DNA of 64,000 bases from Ephemerocybe angulata (lineage: Eukaryota > Basidiomycota > Agaricomycetes > Agaricales > Psathyrellaceae), in assembly GCA_013368325.1 (NCBI GenBank), contig JAACJK010000110.1, positions 744,001 to 808,000 on the forward strand. Direction: 5' to 3'. Within the stretch, counting starts at the first letter, position 1. Every line of letters begins with the position of its first letter. The notes under the pieces were generated by a model. The model was not told where the DNA came from and did no database searches. It saw only the letters and a program-made list of their open reading frames with translations. A program made the position numbers and the translations under genes. Shown here one piece after another: positions 44,183 to 57,156 of the stretch.

Positions 44183-46562
44183 TCAAGTCAGCATTCTGGC
44201 TACGCGCTGAAGCATTCTGTAGAACCCGCCCATGTAGCCTTGCAGAGTTCGACGCAAAAGGCATCCAAGGTCCACCGACGAATTAATATCCTCAAAAGGT
44301 CCGTGCATCTCTATTTCAAGGAATTATGCCAGATGAGTATCCAGGATCGCAACATCAACGGGGGGACTTCTCACCTTCTGAGAACTTGCAGTATCCATCC
44401 TTTCGAAGGGAACAAGAAGGCCCATATGGGCAGACATGAGCCCGAATACATGCCACATCCCCACACTGGGACTGTGTCCCCTTGTCGCAAGGATAGGTGA
44501 GTTTGACGTACTCGCGCAATCTGGCGATCCTGGGCGCTTCTGCGGGATCGTCGCGCAGGCCATGTAGATTTTTGCAAAATTTCCGATCACATGTAACTTC
44601 GGGGTCGAGCTCGAACAGTTCCTTTAAGCAAGGGGGCTTCGTTGGTTCTGTCAGATCAGGCCGGTGCGTTAGTTACGATTCACTCGATGCATAGGCACTT
44701 CACGTACTCTCCCAGAGTTCCTAGCAGAAGGTCCGGTTAGTACACGTGCTCCCGAGTCACGCTGACTATAAGCTCACATTGTTTGACCCAGTTCCGCTAC
44801 CAGCGAACTGTGGCGTCGATGGTTTCCGGGACGGTTGAGGGGTGGCCAACTATAGATCCAGCTTGAGATATGTTGCCCCTTGAAATTGAATCCAAAAGAA
44901 AGCAGCCCACCTTGGGCCCGAATGCAAAGCCGGAGTTGAACAACTGCCGTGAATCGCGGCGCAAATCTGCAGTGACCTCCTGCAGAATAGTCATTAGAAG
45001 TAATCCACGCCGGTCAAAGTGGGCAAATTTACAGCTAGCACATTAGACGAGCTCAGCTGATGACTTGATTTCTTCCCGGATCCATTGGTGTTGGTATTGG
45101 GCCGCGATGCCAACGGCTCGTCCCTAAACAAGTTCGAAAGCCTAATGGTTGGCAAGTTAAGGCTTTCCACACCTGCAGCCATTGGCCGGCTTTCGAGGTA
45201 TCTGACGAGGATGATCTTTTTCCAAAAGCATTCCATCACCCCTTTGGAAAGGAAGGCTCCATAGCCACCGTCGTGACCAACTACGAGTTGGGGAGTATTG
45301 TGAATTCATAGCGTTAACAAATGGGCGAAAGCCGAGTCGCACCTGCAAGGAACATGTTTCTCGTTTCCGGAGCCTGAATATACGCATTGTACACCTCTAA
45401 TGAAGCGTTCAGAAATATCGACACTGGCCACAGATCGATAAACTCACCCTTCAACTTCTCATCAGCGGATTGCTTGAGCTCTCCCGTATCGACGACAAAA
45501 TTCAGGCCCGCCGTTTGGAATTCGTTGAGAAAGTTGTCGAACGTTGAAATGTCATAGTCTGGAGTACGTCTTATCGCGTCGCGCATCCCTTTCTTGTTCA
45601 TGAAGAGGTATATCGAGATTTTGTGGTCGAAATGCTCGTGATAAAGCTTCAATATCTCGTCATGTATGGCCCCCAAAGCATTGCGAGCCCCTAGCTTCAC
45701 GACTTCTGCCGTGAACACGCAGCCGTCGGCGTCAACCAGGAGATATATGTGATCCTGTAAGCCATGGTTAACTTGATGAGGATGCATGGCAGCTGGAGCG
45801 AGATATGCGACTCACCTCGAAACACACCTGTGGGCGCTCCGGGTCCTTTCCCTTCCAAGTCTCTCTGGGCTGAACATCTGGCATTTGCGCCATTTCCGCG
45901 CCTGACACTTCAGCATTTACATCCAGAACCTGCGCCTCCGGCGATGGAACCACCGTTGTTGAAGATGAAAGCGGCCAAAGTGAAAAGTGCGAGTTTCGTT
46001 TGAGCGCCTCCGGTTGCAGCCTATCATTCAGTTCTCCTACATCCAGAGGACAACGGCTGTCGTCAGTCCGCCAGAAAGGCGTTGACACCTACTCCTCGTT
46101 AGTCATTGGTTCAAGCTCGATGATATTGGTCACTCACTGAGTACAGCTCTGGCAGTCTTTCGCTGGCACTGGCGGTCGGGTCTGGGAAAACGAAGGCCTG
46201 CATCATCGATCCATTTGTGGAGCCCTTCCCAGAGGGAGCCGTTACTCGCTGCGTGGACTTAGTTTTGGTTGATGGGGCAGGAGGGGGCGTATTCAATCCG
46301 ACAGAGGCCGCTGTAGACTACTCGAACGTGTTAGCCCATATTTCAAGTTGTGATACATCAGAATACGTACATAAGTCAACTTTGGCGGAGCTGGAGTGCC
46401 TGCGCTCCTGTTGCGGTTGGGTTGGGGAGGTACTGCTGGCTTAGATTTCGCCTCCGGGGCGGTTTTGGAAAGTTGAGAAGTAGGGAGCGTGGATTGAGAC
46501 TTGCTCAAAGTTGAACTGAGTTTAAGGTGGAGAGAGCTATTGGAAAGTTGGGGTTGAGGCAT
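44183..46562 (-). CDS. NYN/PIN-like RNase domain plus CCCH zinc fingers, paralogue D2
   Basis: Minus strand paralogue of D1. The first exon differs (MPQPQLSNSSLHLKLSSTLS, Ser/Pro-rich) and is shared with the gene at 47846. The next exons give STAASVGLNTPPPAPSTKTK to ERLPELYS, then LNDRLQPEALKRNSHFS. The nuclease-like domain reads DHIYLLVDADGCVFTAEVVK, HKISIYLFMNKKGMRDAIRR, LNFVVDTGELKQSADEKLKG, IQAPETRNMFLAG and HDGGYGAFLSKG. The C-terminus has PCDKGTQSQCGDVACIRAHV and CPYGPSCSLRKDGYCKFSE, ending LQRVARMLT with the stop at 44183-44185. TATAAATA on the minus strand (46651-46658) is about 90 bp upstream. D1 and D2 are direct repeats with the transposon between them. Confidence 0.75.
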
Positions 46563-47845
46563 GCTCAGCAGCTCGTTTGAAGAAAGAAGTGAAAGGGGAA
46601 AAAAGAAAAAGAAACGTTGGTGCAGATACCTCATCTCGGTTCGAGGCGCGTATTTATACTGCCCTTCTCCGTGTATCTGTAGCACAGCTAATGCACCCAG
46701 CACCAGAAGAACAAGATCTACGCATGCAGCAAAAACCGTGCAAGACGATATCCAAGAGGCGAACGTGCCCTCTGTGGCGTTGTGGACCTTGTTGTACGAC
46801 TGCAGGCGAGCCACTGGTTCAGGCACCGGGTTGCAGTAGACAAATGGTCGCCGGGGTCGTACCGCTCAGTCGTGATGAAAGAGGGACGATCACTGTGAAG
46901 AGCCGCGTCAAGTTAGCGATGGTTACTAGAACAAGGTACCCCAGTGGCTGCCTCACCCAAAGTACAAGCGACTTGTGGTCGAATAGAGGGGCTTTGTAGG
47001 GGCAAACAAGGTGAAAGCGCCCGGTCCAGGATTATACTGTTGAATGGCTAAAGGAGCGGGGACATGTACACTCGAGCTAGCTCCGACCACCAGCAAGATA
47101 GAGGCTTCAGGATAACACATGGTGGTCTGAGATTACCGTATGTAACAGGCAGCAATAGTGGTCGAGGTTGAGGTCAAGGTCAAGGCGAGACTCGATTGGT
47201 CAACAGGGGCTTGTTTTGCGATCACGACTAAACCAAACATCAATGGGCCTCCAACGGCAGCGCTTAGCGCTTGACCAGAACATCCACAGTATAGGCTCTA
47301 GCATTCACCTCCATGTCAACCTCACAAGCATCTCTCGACGGACCTTAGCTGGCAGCTGGGGTATAATCCAATGTTTATCTAGATGCGCCGAAGGCCTGAG
47401 CGTGAGCACGGACCGACTGTAGTACGTGCTTCGACCTTGTTCGTACCCACAAAAGCCCTCTAAGTAATCGACGACAAGCCGCTTGTTTTTCCTCGGTGAG
47501 GCAGCCACCGAAGTACCTTGTTCTAACCATTGCTAACATGGCTCAATTTTACAGCGATGATCCCTGTATCATGTTCACTACAACCCGATGGCTGAACGAG
47601 TGGCACGCCTGCAGTCGCACAACAAGGTCCCTAACGCCACAGACGGCCGTCCCTTGGATATCGTCTTGCACGATTCTTGCTGCATGGATACTTCTTTTTC
47701 TTCTGGTGCTGGGTGCAGTAGCTGTGCTACAGGTGCACGGCGAGTGACAGTATAAAAACGCACCCTGAACTGAGATGAGGGATCCGCACAAACTTTTCCA
47801 TTCCTTTCTCCCCTTTCACTTCTTCCTTCAAACGAGCTGCTGAGC
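46563..47845. repeat. Inverted duplicated promoter between D2 and gene E
   Basis: About 46563-46850 and 47540-47845 are ~290-bp inverted copies of each other. Both carry the text GAGCTGCTGAGC right next to the ATG, a TATA box (46651-46658 minus; TATAAAAA 47751-47758 plus), GCACCCAGCACCAGAAGAA and GTGCAAGACGATATCCAAG. The ~690-bp centre has no gene I can see. The arms drive D2 to the left and gene E to the right. Confidence 0.75.
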
Positions 47846-48827
47846 ATGCCTCAATCTACATTTCATAATTCCTTTTCCCCTCTTTTAACTTCCAAATCAT
47901 ACAAAGGCTTGGGCATGTCCCGATCTACACCCACTCCTTCTCAACTTCAACAAGCCACAAGCGCCCAGGAGGCGAAATCCAATTCAGCCCGGGTATCTCC
48001 CCAACCCAACCACAACAAGAGAGCAGGCACTCCAGCTTGGTCGACGACCACACCTGTGCGAATTCTGATTTATAACAATAGCTTGGCGCCACGGCTAACT
48101 CGAGCTTCGAAGGCGGCCAAGCAGCTAACAGCGGCCTCTGGCAGGGGCCACAAGAACGGCAAGAGCCACGGAAATGGATCGAACCGGCAACCTTCTGCTT
48201 CACCAAACGCGACCCGCCCTGCCCCACCAGGCAAGGGTAAGGCATCACAGGGAGCGGCGACCTCTGACAACATGCAGACTTCCGCTTCACCAAACGCGAC
48301 CCGCCCTGCCCCACCAGCGAAGGGTAAGGGCAAAGCAACGCAGGGAGCGGCGACCTCTGGCAAGGGCCCCGGAAATGTGTCGAACATGCAGCCAACTGCT
48401 TCCCCAAACGCAACCCCTCCTGTCTCACGAACCAAGCGTAAGGGCCGTAAGGCGAAGCACCCTGTAGCTGCGGGCCCTTCTGGCGTTACCGGCTCCGGCA
48501 AGGGATCGAACGACCAAGTCGCAGGGGAGGTTACCGTCGCGTCTGACGAAACAGTTGAAGGGTGGTGGCCATCCCGGGTACGTTGCCTCGTAGTGAGGCA
48601 CATTCTCGATTATTATTAACTGGGAAGTGCAGAAGTTCATCTCCCCGTTGAATGGAGACAATGACCTATACCCCGAGCGGATGGATAAATGGGAACAACT
48701 TCCCAGAGCCTGGGAACCCGAGGACAGAGCACAGGCGATTGCCTATTTGTATGAAATACGCCCGGAATGGCTGTCGTTATTCAATGATTATGTAGAGCAG
48801 GAACGGGGGCTCTGGAAAGCACCGTGA
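47846..48827 (+). CDS. Chimeric hypothetical protein E, D2-like N-terminus
   Basis: Two exons (47846-48577 and 48633-48827), 308 residues. The first ~65 residues resemble the first exon of D2: MPQ start, QEAKSNSARVSPQPNHNKRA, GTPAWSTTTPVRILIYNN against KSKPAVPPQPNRNRSAGTPA. The middle is low complexity with three imperfect repeats of about 33 residues containing ASPNATRPAPP and QGAATS. The short last exon (KFISPLNGDNDLYPERMDKW, PRAWEPEDRAQAIAYLYEIR) looks folded but is not known to me. There is no nuclease or zinc finger. It probably arose when an inverted copy of the D2 promoter and first exon was placed before other sequence. Confidence 0.65.
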
Positions 48828-49426
48828 GCACTATTTTGGAACGAGACCTTTCACTCCGCAGTGTGAAACTATGCTGTGTAGACACCGGCTTCGTCAATGC
48901 GATTGCTTGACACAGTTGCGCCGTTACTCCCAGAAGCCCCACCGAGAGTGTATCGAAATCAGTCAGTGGCTAAACGATACTGGTTTGCGCTGAACACGGT
49001 TCCCGAGTTCAGTCCAAGTCATTCAACAGGAAATTACCTTATATGCGTGTCCACGAGGCTTCGTCGAGGCTCGAAAGGTCCCTCCAAAGCCTTTTTCCTA
49101 GTCATTTGGAAGAAACGAGACCGGAACCGCCTAAATAGTTAAGAAGCCAGAAAGCAGTTAAGCCTCAGTCCTCTTAGACTCGCGTCCAAAGCTCTATACC
49201 TTACTCTAACAGAAGATTGTTTTCTGTCATATCTCGAGCTTCTTTCAAGGCTCTTGCGATCGTCATCCATTTAGTATCAGGCTCGAGCTTCGAAGAAAGA
49301 ATCCATTGACTCCGCCCTATAAACCTACGAAGGTTCCGAGACGTATTGACCTCAAGCCCACTGGTATCTTTCCAACCTCAGATTGAAAAGACACCAATAG
49401 GCGGTAGGGTATTCATCCGTAACACG
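48828..49426. other. Intergenic E to coiled-coil gene
   Basis: No gene is visible. The last 100 bp should contain the promoter of the gene at 49427; no clear TATA box was seen. Confidence 0.4.
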
Positions 49427-50950
49427 ATGCCACCCCCAACTGACGATCCAAACCTCCAGTAAGTATCTACGTAGCAACGAATCCAATGATGTACCGAGGG
49501 TCTTTCGACCCGTTCTCAAACAGGAATATTCTTCAAGACAATACTCCAAGGTAAGCAAGCGCCCCCTTACACGAGACTTGATCTTGACGGCTGCATGTGC
49601 ATGGTTAGGCCCCCAGACGAATGGGAGTTCCACACGAAATACGGCGTCATCCACAAATGCCCCTGCAACACCTGCAGAGAGTACATCCGCCACCTCGCAC
49701 CGTTCTGGTCTTGCTCTGCGCACCACAAGTCCTCCAAACACCCCACACCTATGTACGACGCCTTCTACAAGGACGGGATCAGGGAAGGTATAGCGTTTGG
49801 CGCTGCGCAGGTTATGGAGCTCGAGGACGAGCTGGACCGCGTGAGACTGGATAAGGCGAATGCTGTTAGCTTGCTTGGGGGACAGGAGAGGCTGGTGGGA
49901 GAGCTTAGAGGCAAAGTAAGGGCGTTGGAGGAGGAGATGGCTGAGCTGCGACGCGCGAAGACGCCTGAATCCTGGAAGGATGAGTCTCCGGCTAAGGTCT
50001 CGGTCTCTCCGAGCATTCAAGGAGGAAGGCCGAGCGTACCCTGGGCCCGTGTGGTTTCTGCAGGATTATCAGTATCCACCTCAGCTATAAGTCACAGCCT
50101 GGGAGACGCCTCCCGCCCTCGCGCCGAGTCCACAGGCTCACGGCCGAACCCAGACTCAAATTCATCAGGATTTTCGAACGGTATCCCGCCTCTCCAAGTT
50201 GCCAGGGCCAATCGGCTACCCCCGGGCCCACCTTCCCCCTCCTCCATCCGAGCGCACCGCGGCCACTCCACCTCCATCTCGAGCTCCCTCAGCTCTACTG
50301 GCACACACCGAGTCCCTCCAACCAGTCTAAGTCACACTGGACCCACGGGTGGATTTAAAGTTATTCGTCCGGACTCTCCCAAAACGAACCCACGTCTGCA
50401 CGACCCCGTCGAAACGTGGTTCGACTACTACTGCACCCATAAGAAGAGTTGGCCCCGGGGTGTAAGGTGTGACTCCCAGAGGCGGCCCATCCTTGCGGAC
50501 CTCCGTGCGGATAGAGCCATCGCGCGCTTCCGCCCCGCCGCGTCCGTGCGGATGCCCCAAGACACTACCAGTAACGCAGCAGGCACGATTATGAGCACGG
50601 GGGAGAGTGATAATTCGGAGGTTGGAGGAGTTGAAATAGGTTTCCCGGCGCCTTCCCCGCGAAACCAGTTCAAGAACATGGCTGTGAGCCTCTTCTGTCA
50701 GCAAGGCTTATACGCGAAGAGGGTAAGGGAGCTTGGGCTTTCTATCGCGCCTAGTGAGACGTACGATGAGTATACGGGCCCGTTCCCTATCACCATCGAT
50801 GATGTTGTGAGGCATTTGGCCAGGGCGGGGGTTACGACGGAGGGGTTGGCTGTGGACCTTGAGACATGGGCAAGGAATTATGAGGCGGGGGTTAATTGCT
50901 CGATTCCGTTTACCCCGAGTTCGGTGGTTCAGAGGATGAGAAGGCGCTAG
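49427..50950 (+). CDS. Coiled-coil hypothetical protein H
   Basis: Three exons (49427-49458, 49524-49550, 49609-50950), 466 residues. The N-terminus is MPPPTDDPNLQNILQDNTPR followed by a Cys/His-rich stretch, YGVIHKCPCNTCREYIRHLA and FWSCSAHHKSSKHP, which could bind zinc. A coiled coil of about 60 residues follows (AAQVMELEDELDRVRLDKAN, LVGELRGKVRALEEEMAELR), then a long Ser/Pro-rich region and a conserved C-terminus (NQFKNMAVSLFCQQGLYAKR, VRHLARAGVTTEGLAVDLET). I do not recognise the family. A 3'-only copy lies at 16554-16937; both lie upstream of an RVB2 copy. Confidence 0.75.
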
Positions 50951-51251
50951 GAGTCTGTCTTCAACGTCTTCTGTTTTGATACATGTAATACTAGCTGTAC
51001 TTTAGTATGTCGAAGATCTTGGGCCATTGGAGGCAAAACATCACTGTCGAAGCGGCCATCATGAAGGTCCTTGTTTCGTTGACTGTGGTAAGGAAATGCA
51101 TCAAGCAAAGGTAAAGCGATTAAATTGGCGAGAACGGGAAGCTGAAGAAATCCGACTTGGACGGAATCCGCTTTGATTGGCTAACGCGTGTGGACCAAAC
51201 ACTGCCAGAACTAAGCCACCCCCTGCGCTCCGGTCCTATCGTTCGGAGAGA
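50951..51251. other. Spacer with left RVB2-type promoter box
   Basis: The sequence matches the spacer between the truncated coiled-coil copy and RVB2 copy A, including ATCTTGGGCCATTGGAGGCA. It ends in the promoter box AATCCGACTTGGACGG...TTGGCTAACGCG...GACCAAACAC (about 51149-51211). No RVB2 follows; an insertion begins instead. Confidence 0.65.
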
Positions 51252-52738
51252 TACTGTACCATTTCGATTACTTAGTCCATGGGTCTGACTGCTGACCGAC
51301 TTTTCAGCTTTAGCATTTAGTCCAAAGGGGGTCTGACCGCTGACCTGACCAAATTTAGGGACTTTGGATGCGCCCCGGAATGTCACGGTCACGTGACTGT
51401 GACACAGTGACTCACGTGGCCCCGCGCCCTGTCGCGGTGGTACACCGGGGTCGGGGCCTACCCGCCCTTTGGGCAAAATACCGGGGTTGGGTGCCCATCC
51501 GACACACTTCAGATATATTACCGGGGTTGGGTACCCACCCCACACCATTTGGACAAATTCCCGGGGTGAGGTCGGCACCCAAGTTTGGGCGGGTTACTGG
51601 AGTCTGGCCCCTGGGGTTGGTTGGGGGTTGGGGCACCGGGGCACCCGAGAAATCGATTTTGGAGACTGGAACGCACCCCGAAAAACGATTGTGGTTATGA
51701 GAATACTGTAAATCTATGGTACACATCAGGAATAATTTGGAAATGTTACACACCCCAATTGTGGGTACCCCGACACTGACACCTTAACACCGGGAAAACG
51801 CCACCAGAATGAAACACCGGGAATGCTACACCAAGGCTGTTGAGTACGCTGACTTGACACCCTGACACCGACACCCGACACTCAACCGACACTGGCGCCC
51901 AACACCCGACACTAACACCCAACATTTACAACTGACACTGGAAAAACCCACCACACCAGACAAAGACCACCGGTGAAAAATACTGGGAATACTACACCAA
52001 GACTGTCAAGTACCCCGACCCCGACACCCTGACACCGACACCCGGACAGTCGAGTTGCAGTCGAGTACCCCGACCCCAACACCCTGACACCGACACCCGG
52101 ACAGTCGAGTACCCTGACATCTACACCCGACGCTGGAAAAACCCTGCCGGGAATACACACCGGAAATACTGCACACAAAGGCTGTCAAGTCCGACACCGA
52201 CACCCTGACACCGACACACCGACACTGGCCCAGCGCTGAGCACCCCAACACTGACTTGGTGACCAACAAGATCTTCTGTGGCTTACATAATGTCACATTT
52301 CCTTCCCAAATTTAGTCCAATTTAGTCCAGGCTTTGGGTACGGAATTTGAACTTTGAAGCCCAAATAGCTCTGCAGATATTCCAGAGGCTCATGCCACAC
52401 GCCACCGATGCTGGAAAGTCCTCCACGAACATCGAAGAGGGTGATGTCCACTTCGTACGGGCATTAGCGCCCAGCAAAGAAGCTCGCCTTGGAGATGCAC
52501 GAGTACGTATGCGATGGCCCTGGAGACACTTCAGCAGGGAAGGAAGTCCAGGATAGGGCCTTCCTATGCATATCATGACATTGTACATTCTGTTATAGCG
52601 GGGGAAAAAATTGTGAATTCCAACTCGAATTATGGTTTAGTCCAACGTCGACCTGACCGCTGACCCGACCATATTTAGTCAAGTCTGACATGGGGCTGCT
52701 GACTGCTGACCGGACTAAGTAATCGAAATGGTACAGTA
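51252..52738. mobile_element. Non-autonomous DNA element (MITE-like) with perfect 25-bp TIR and TA flanks
   Basis: CTGTACCATTTCGATTACTT, followed by AGTCC, at 51254-51278 is repeated as its exact reverse complement at 52712-52736. The dinucleotide TA flanks both ends (51252-51253, 52737-52738), as for Tc1/mariner-like or PIF-like insertions. Sub-terminal copies of CTGACCGCTGACC and TTTAGTCCA are present near both ends. No transposase is encoded. The interior holds tandem GGGTTGGGTACCCACC-type units (51480-51570) and an ACACC-rich minisatellite (51780-52230). Confidence 0.85.
51780..52230. repeat. Minisatellite rich in GACACC units
   Basis: The plus strand is nearly free of G runs and built from irregular copies of CCGACACCCTGACACCGACA, with a larger unit containing GTCGAGTACCCCGACC seen two to three times (52015-52120). 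The minus strand is correspondingly G-rich (GGGTGTCGGTGTCAGGGTGT). The array lies wholly inside the inverted-repeat element. Confidence 0.8.
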
Positions 52739-52821
52739 CTAGTAGAATCGTAAAGGTATCAAATACATACAGTCATAAAGCACAAATAGAAAGTCCAACG
52801 AAATGAAAACGACAAACAGTC

Positions 52822-54003
52822 CTAATCCGTATCCGAGGCATCCATCTCGAGGAGCTTCCTGAGCTTTTCCTTCTTCTCAGCCCGAAGAATCGCTTTGTCC
52901 TCTTCGAAGTTGATAGCGTCGTCCCAGGTCTCAAGTGTCTTGACCATCCCGATGGCCCTCATGAACCTGAAGTACGTCAGACGCCCACCATACGTAGCGT
53001 CAGAATCATAACCCGCAACTTCTTCAACGATATTTCCAAGCAAATTTGCTTCGCCACTGGCCCCTTGGACATCATCATCATCATCCTCATCCTGAATCTT
53101 CCCCTGGCGCACAGCTCGTTGCGCCGCCAACACCGCGTTATTAATATCGGCCGCCGTTCTGTCGTCCGCAGCCCCCAAACGTGCATCCCGGATGCACTTA
53201 CGCAGAGGTTCAATCCAAGTTTTCACAAGGTCAACCCACTCACTCCTCTCCCTCATCATGGATTGGAAGACTTCACGGTATTCCATCGACATCATCAGGC
53301 CATTCTTCGCGTCATAGATCTGGGCTAGGGGCCCTAGCCAGTTGGCGACTTTCTCGTGGGGGAGCGCAGCCTTCGTTCCATTGGTAGGATGGAGTTTGTA
53401 ATGGAACACGGCCCAGATGATAATGTAGAAGAAGGACTCGAGATCGTGGCGGGGGTGGTGGATTCGGTCCCGCCCGTGGAGGAGGTCGAGGGCCATGAAG
53501 GGTGGAGTGCCCGTACGATGTTTATGCCCTCCGCTGACGCCAACTTGAATGCCATCTTGAGCTGCTGTATCGACAAACTTTGCTATATCCCAGTCGGTCA
53601 GGATGCCGGTGACGGTCCCGTCGGGATGCTCGAGGACCATCAAGTTGTGCTCGCTGATGTCGCGATGCAACACTTTCCCCTTTGTAAAGGCAAGGTAATG
53701 AACTAATGTAGTAGTATGGGGTGAGTAAAGGCATAGCATAGCATACTTCGGTTATTTAGAACATTAGGGCTTACATCGAAGGCAGTCGAGCCAGACTTTC
53801 TTGAAGTTCTCGATGGAGCCAGCCTGCCATAGCTTCTTGTAGCAGGGCGAAGCTACGAGTAGCCCGCGGAAAACACGATCTGGATGGTTATCCTTGGTAA
53901 GTTTAAGCTCCATTTTGGTCCCCGGTATGTTTAAGTTCCTCGGGGTGAGAGTGATTGCGAAGAAGATGGTGGGGAGATGAGCGAGGGATCCTGCTGGTGA
54001 CAA
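52822..54003 (-). CDS. FunK1-type protein kinase, N-terminally shortened
   Basis: Two exons (53775-54003 and 52822-53702, minus), about 369 residues; the start could also be ATG 53913. The kinase core is present from the catalytic loop on: FTKGKVLHRDISEHNLMVLE, GILTDWDIAKFV (DWD in place of DFG), TGTPPFMALDLLHGRDRIHH and PRHDLESFFYIIIWAVFHYK. This is the FunK1 pattern of filamentous fungi. The C-terminus is acidic then Lys/Glu-rich. Full FunK1 proteins have some 200 residues before this point, including the lysine-bearing lobe. Here the gene reaches the RVB2-type promoter box after only about 70 codons, so the N-lobe is mostly absent unless remote exons exist. Probably inactive. Confidence 0.8.
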
Positions 54004-54189
54004 TGAAGACGTTCGTTCTCGGGGCCAGCTTCTTCTTCAACGGCCAGCTGAACTTCAAAGCAGAATTTGGCTCCTCTGAAAAGAAAGGCGCCGGGCGACT
54101 TTGTAAACCGTAGTTCCACGGCTTCCTGTTTCATAGAGACCGCAGCGAGGATGCAAAGCGAGCTATATAAGATGAGTGCAAGGCTGAGA

Positions 54190-54328
54190 GAAGGGGCAAA
54201 TCCGACTTGGACGGGATCCCTTTTGGGTCCCTTTGCTTGGCTAACGCGTGTGGACCAAACACAGGTCCAGACGCGTCGGGCCCGGGGCCTGTCCATTCGA
54301 AGCTTGCACCAAACCCGCTTCAATCACC
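54190..54328 (+). promoter_or_regulatory. RVB2 copy B promoter with right promoter box
   Basis: AATCCGACTTGGACGG (from about 54197), then TTGGCTAACGCG and GACCAAACAC (to about 54263), are followed by CCAGACGCGTCGGG. Copy A has the same order on the minus strand, including the CCAGACGCGTCGGG tail. The left box at 51149-51211 lacks that tail. Confidence 0.65.
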
Positions 54329-55937
<1,609 letters not shown>

Positions 55938-57156
55938 TGGTGCCGGGTATCACCTCGATGACCCTGAATTTCCTTTTTCAGGCAAAGACCTGCCAAATGG
56001 AGGCGAAAAAGGTGAAAAAAGTCGCAAGTTCCACTTCAAAACATAGCCTGCAGGTGCGTAACTTCGGTATTCAGCAATCTGGGTATATTTCGGGCAAATG
56101 TATCTACTACAGGGGCTCCTACGGCGGCTACGACTACCGACTACATTCTGGCCACGTCACTACGTCTAAGGGCTGAGTGCGTTGACTACGGCGACGGGAT
56201 GAGGCTGACGACTTCGCATCCAGGCTTATATACCCCACGCTGCATTCAACAACATGACTCAACAACTGGGGAGGCAATCAGCGAGCGACGAGGGAGACTG
56301 AACACGTACGGGGCTATCCAGGGGCCATTACGGCGACGACCACGACAGCGAAGACGACAGCGGGGACGGCAACCACTGACTACGACGGCGGTGCGAGGGC
56401 GAGGGAGTGTGACAACAGAGTGGCAGGGATTGCGCAAGACATGGTTGGGGATGGTGACGAAGGCCACGGCGGCGACGACTGGGACGGCGAGAGGGCATAG
56501 TGGTGGGACGGAGGCTGGTGGGTTTCCATTTCTCCCCAGGTTATATACCCCCGTCTGCGTGCCCTGTTTACCCGTTAGCCGGGTCACGAGGGGGGATTAA
56601 ACAAGCCTCGGGGATAGGCGCTTACGGATGTGTGGGCGGGAGTCCATCATGCCCTCTGTCGCGACGAAACACGGCTTGGCCCATCGTCCCCTCCCCTCCC
56701 CTCCCCTCGTAGTCCTCCATCTATTCCAGCAGTGTGTGTATTCAGAGCGTTAATATACAGTTGAATTCCTGCACAATATCCACAGGATACAAGGATACTC
56801 TGAGATATCGCGATGCAGATCTCTGAACGCCAAGTCCGCGTTCTCACACTAGTCGGCTCGCTGCCTTTAGCGCGGGACTTGGAGAATTCGTCGCTTCGCC
56901 ATGCCCAGGAGATTTTCCCTTTCCATCTCTCGAGTACTCTAGATGACTGATAATTGAAGTTGCATTTAACACCTCAACACGGCGGAGGGGCATAGGTGGA
57001 GAGCAGGTACTCGCAATGGTGACCGGCGCGAAACGCGCTAACCGACCGCACACCTTTTCGTCATGATCTCCAGCTCCCGTACCTCCGAGAATTGATCTCG
57101 ACTCTCAGATTCAGGCCATACAGCCCTCCAAATTATTCCCCCTTCATCCCCCACCA
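55938..57156. other. Gene-poor region after RVB2 copy B
   Basis: I looked for the missing RVB2 C-terminus here on both strands and did not find it. The stretch contains GACGAC-rich simple sequence (56330-56480) and a CCCCTCCCCTCCCC run (56688-56706). AGGCGCTTACGG lies near 56615-56627. No supported gene. Confidence 0.5.

Noticed and set aside
55938..57156. RVB2 C-terminal exon hidden after a long intron behind copy B
   Set aside because: No frame on the plus strand reads like the CQEEDVRLTPEA segment in this region.
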